Shown: positions 61,976 through 64,000 of the stretch, piece by piece | Layout: every line of letters begins with the position of its first letter | Position numbering within the stretch: position 1 is the stretch's first letter | From: Magnetococcus sp. PR-3 | GTDB lineage: Bacteria > Pseudomonadota > Magnetococcia > Magnetococcales > Magnetococcaceae | Reading direction: 5' to 3' | Length of the DNA stretch: 64,000 nucleotides | Assembly (NCBI RefSeq): GCF_036689865.1 | Contig: NZ_JBAHUQ010000011.1 | Span: 1-64,000, forward strand | The notes under the pieces: model-generated | What the model was told of the DNA's origin: nothing | Database searches by the model: none | Seen by the model: the letters and a program-made list of their open reading frames with translations, nothing else | Position numbers and translations under genes: made by a program

Positions 61976-63142
61976 CTATTTGGAACCGCTAGTTGTGTTC
62001 ACTTTGCTAACGTCTATCTTGAACTGTTTTACCAGATTTAGCATACGATTTCCGATCTCCTGCGGACAACTTCTAAGAACTGGACTGTACAGGGGAAGCA
62101 GAATATTTTTGTCTGCGTTTAAATAGGCTTTCTTCACGTTGGGCGGTAGGCGGTTTCCATGCTTACGAAGTTCGCTTGATAGATCGCCCCTAGCCTGTTT
62201 GATTCGATTGGTTAGCCTGCCTTGAGCCTGCTTACAGAGCTTCTTATGCAACTCCCGCACCTTTTGGTTAACCGTGGGGGCGGCTTTTAAAGCTTTGAGC
62301 ACGTGGGCATAGTACCTCACTAAGAGTTTTTGGTTTTTTGTATCACACTCTTTTTTTATGGTGTCAATCGTGGCATTTAGATTCTTTAGCATGATTGCCT
62401 TGTATTTTTCAGTTAGATTGCCACTTTTTTTGTTCGAATTTAGAACCTGTTTTGTCTTGTTCGTCAGGGCTTTTATATTCCTGCTGGCCTTATTGCATTT
62501 TGCGTGGGATGTTTTTGTAGGGTCAATCCTATTTCTTGCTTGGTTAATCCTAGCAGCGACATCGGTTTTGAATCGGGCCATCTCCTTTTTTGCATCGCTG
62601 GCATCCCTGGATGTACAGTTATTAGAAACGCTCGAGTATAGGGGGGCTAGAATGTTCTTGTCTGCGTTCAAATAGGCTTTCTTCACATTGGATGGTAGGC
62701 GGTTTCTATGCTTACGAAGTTCGCTTGATAGATCGCCATTAACCTGACTCATCCGTAGACGCAGCTTGTTGCGAGCCACCATACAATGTTCCTTCTTGCC
62801 TACCTTCTTGCCTACCTTCTTGCTGATCGTAGGGGCGGCTTTTAAATCTTTGAGCACGCCGCTAAAGAACCGCTGTAAGTATTCTTTACCACACCATTTT
62901 TTTTGGGAGTCAATCATGGCATTTATCTTCTCTAGCATGATTGCCTTGTTTTCATTAGTTAGACCGCCACCTTTTTTGGCCGTCTTTAGATCCTGTGTTA
63001 TCCTGTTCTTCGTGTATACTAGCTCCTCCATGGCCTGATCGCATCGAGGATTTGCATGAGCTTGGAATGGTGTCTGAAACAGCAGCACCATACACATGAC
63101 AGTGAAGAAAAAATGGGAATAGGTTCGATTGTTCGATTGCAT
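61976..63142 (-). CDS. Lysine-rich secreted protein with internal duplication
   Basis: 388 residues with a signal peptide (FFFTVMCMVLLFQTPFQAHA). The mature part is two copies of a ~175-residue unit. Each has a Cys near its start, a 'LTNENKAIMLEKINAMID' / 'LTEKYKAIMLKNLNATID' helix, KKxC, a 'LKDLKAAPTISKKV' / 'LKALKAAPTVNQKV' segment and the near-identical GDLSSELRKHxNRLP and NVKKAYLNADKNIL blocks. Units end in a Cys-containing tail, so cysteines are conserved pairwise, suggesting a disulfide per unit. No domain is known to me. A 12-bp tandem repeat (62791-62823) encodes KKVGKKVGKK in the first unit only. Probably a periplasmic or secreted helical protein; function unknown. Confidence 0.7.
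   Translation of the reverse strand: MQSNNRTYSHFFFTVMCMVLLFQTPFQAHANPRCDQAMEELVYTKNRITQDLKTAKKGGGLTNENKAIMLEKINAMIDSQKKWCGKEYLQRFFSGVLKDLKAAPTISKKVGKKVGKKEHCMVARNKLRLRMSQVNGDLSSELRKHRNRLPSNVKKAYLNADKNILAPLYSSVSNNCTSRDASDAKKEMARFKTDVAARINQARNRIDPTKTSHAKCNKASRNIKALTNKTKQVLNSNKKSGNLTEKYKAIMLKNLNATIDTIKKECDTKNQKLLVRYYAHVLKALKAAPTVNQKVRELHKKLCKQAQGRLTNRIKQARGDLSSELRKHGNRLPPNVKKAYLNADKNILLPLYSPVLRSCPQEIGNRMLNLVKQFKIDVSKVNTTSGSK
62791..62823 (-). repeat. 12-bp tandem repeat inside the duplicated protein gene
   Basis: The unit CCTTCTTGCCTA occurs twice in full plus nine bases (about 2.75 copies). On the minus strand it adds KKVG repeats between the two halves of the first protein unit. It keeps the reading frame and is a likely slippage site. 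Confidence 0.75.
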
Positions 63143-63297
63143 GTTCTAGTTAACGGATAATTATAAGATCCGCCCCTTAATGTGCTGTAACTGTTTAAAG
63201 ATAAGTAAGATTTACTTAACATACCTGCTGTTCATCATTAAACTGAATGCTTGTATACACCTTATTTCCTCACGCTAAGTTAATGGTTTGGTTTTAA

Positions 63298-63350
63298 ATC
63301 AACTCAGTTTTCAATATTCCGAAATAGCACTCCACCGGTGCAATATCCGG
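63298..63350 (-). mobile_element. Fossil IS3-family orfB fragment
   Basis: The minus strand reads APVECYFGILKTELI, matching APAESFFGTLKTELI around the catalytic Glu of the IS3 OrfB at 33128-33909. DNA similarity ('atcaactcagttttcaat') is also clear. The Glu is kept but only ~17 codons remain. Confidence 0.65.
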
Positions 63351-63425
63351 TCGTGTAGCAACCTGATTGATTCACTGCAGTTTCATAGTTTTCTATTCAT
63401 CCACACAGATCGTGGAAGAGATTTC

Positions 63426-63545
63426 ATGACTATGATGCCCGTCACCTGCCCAGCTATAGCAGAGAAAATACGGCAAGCGTCCAAATGGCATACCAAGAAG
63501 CGTGATCGTTTAGCACGGTTCCAACAGAATTATGATCAAACATAA
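63426..63545 (+). CDS. Possible 39-residue basic protein
   Basis: ATG at 63426, GGAAGAG upstream. Encodes MTMMPVTCPAIAEKIRQASK followed by a basic helix ending RFQQNYDQT. No family known. It is near an IS3 fossil and could be chance. Confidence 0.25.
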   Translation: MTMMPVTCPAIAEKIRQASKWHTKKRDRLARFQQNYDQT

Positions 63546-63654
63546 TTCCATTTTTCTGATTTCTCAAAGCGCGATAAATACTCAGGTATAATTACTCATA
63601 AAAAGTTAAAAGCTTTGACAGTGCAGAGTGAAAAGGTCTTTTTTTGGGGTTGTG

Positions 63655-64000
63655 TTAGGTGGCCTTCTCTAACCGGACCGTGGTCACTTTATATTCTGGG
63701 CATAGGGTCTGGTCATCTGCCTGATCCCCGATCAATAAATTGGTCAATGTTTCAGGGAAATGAAACGCCATAAAGAGTAGGCCAGGGTTGGTCTGGTTTG
63801 AGAACTCCAAAGGTAGAAGTAGTGCACCATAACTGGATATAATCTTAACTTGTTCGCCATTGGTCATGCCCAAGCGAAGGGCATCTTCAGGATGAATGCG
63901 TAAGGTCTCCCGTTTGGCTGCATGGAGCTGGCCAATGGGGGTGCGACGGGTCATGGACCCAGCATTGTAGTGGTACAGAATACGCCCTGTGGTAAGCATA
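63655..64000 (-). CDS. C-terminus of a formate-dehydrogenase-like molybdoenzyme (partial)
   Basis: The visible 114 residues are the molybdopterin-dinucleotide-binding domain of a DMSO-reductase-family enzyme: TTGRILYHYNAGSMTRRT, then RETLRIHPEDALRLGMTNGE, VKIISSYG, a PGLLFMAFHFPETLTNLL segment and the ending CPEYKVTTVRLEK. The HYNxGxMTRRT motif and the FHFPE...NLL pattern are typical of the NAD-linked or cytoplasmic formate dehydrogenase alpha subunit. The rest of the gene lies beyond the window, so the catalytic Cys/SeCys and Fe-S domains cannot be checked. Confidence 0.8.
   Translation of the reverse strand, partial: MLTTGRILYHYNAGSMTRRTPIGQLHAAKRETLRIHPEDALRLGMTNGEQVKIISSYGALLLPLEFSNQTNPGLLFMAFHFPETLTNLLIGDQADDQTLCPEYKVTTVRLEKAT

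Larger units (their letters stand above)
63143..63654. other. Gap with IS3 fossil and a small frame
   Basis: Contains the IS3-derived piece at 63298-63350 and a 39-codon frame at 63426, both listed separately. No terminator was recognised for the molybdoenzyme gene to the right. Confidence 0.5.

Noticed and set aside
63385-63430. Plus-strand IS3 transposase piece (HTDRGRDF resembles HSDRGSQY)
   Set aside because: Similarity is limited to five residues and does not continue on either side, while the adjacent genuine IS3 fossil is on the minus strand.

Overview
The window reads as a mosaic chromosomal segment of a Gram-negative proteobacterium. It has an outer-membrane channel and type I secretion genes, a Pel exopolysaccharide locus, a PHA phasin, a sigma-54-type activator and several large hybrid histidine kinases. 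Coding density is moderate, with many 300-800 bp gaps and numerous decayed mobile-element pieces. This style (many signalling proteins, giant cadherin-type adhesin, phasin, mid-range GC) would suit a marine magnetotactic Magnetococcales-type bacterium, but no gene here proves that assignment.

Layout. 1-10.7 kb is accessory: the 3' end of a tRNA or tmRNA gene with its terminator (a likely integration scar), a duplicated Gly/Pro-rich gene, recombinase remnants, a stand-alone GmrSD-type (DUF262 plus HNH) defence gene, a TetR-controlled cluster (CopZ-like Fe-S metallochaperone, zinc ribbon, unknown protein, SDR oxidoreductase) and a rotted integrase-type transposase. 10.7-32.4 kb is one functional block: a sigma-54-type response regulator and an EvgS-like hybrid kinase read leftward. 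Diverging from them are a TolC-type channel, a 3751-residue cadherin/FG-GAP adhesin, a LapB/HlyB-type ABC exporter and an HlyD adaptor. The divergent gap holds repeated TGATCGA-type palindromes and a near-consensus -24/-12 promoter, so the two-component pair probably controls adhesin secretion.

32.4-35.5 kb is a mobile-element graveyard (integrase tail, frameshifted IS3 transposase, recombinase remnant) plus a small zinc-ribbon membrane protein. 35.5-46.7 kb is a leftward Pel operon with tightly overlapping genes: separate GH114-like and deacetylase PelA proteins, a TPR-only PelB-like protein, then pelD, pelE, pelF and pelG. No pelC and no outer-membrane barrel are visible. A dual-receiver histidine kinase is transcribed divergently from it and converges on a single-domain response regulator.

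48.7-64 kb is a looser region: LysE-family exporter, membrane-bound metal-dependent hydrolase, an orphan peptide-type solute-binding protein overlapping a hybrid kinase (probably one sensory unit), a zinc-finger protein, ArfB ribosome rescue factor, a phasin with PhaR-type palindromes, a methyltransferase, a truncated RsgA, a lysine-rich secreted protein with internal duplication, and the C-terminus of a formate-dehydrogenase-like molybdoenzyme running off the end. Three related IS3-family pieces are scattered through the window.

Cell-surface attachment is the common theme: the adhesin/T1SS and the Pel polysaccharide loci lie close together, each with its own adjacent phosphorelay genes. The most unusual parts are the two seven-unit FG-GAP sets in the adhesin, the rearranged Pel machinery and the operator arrays.
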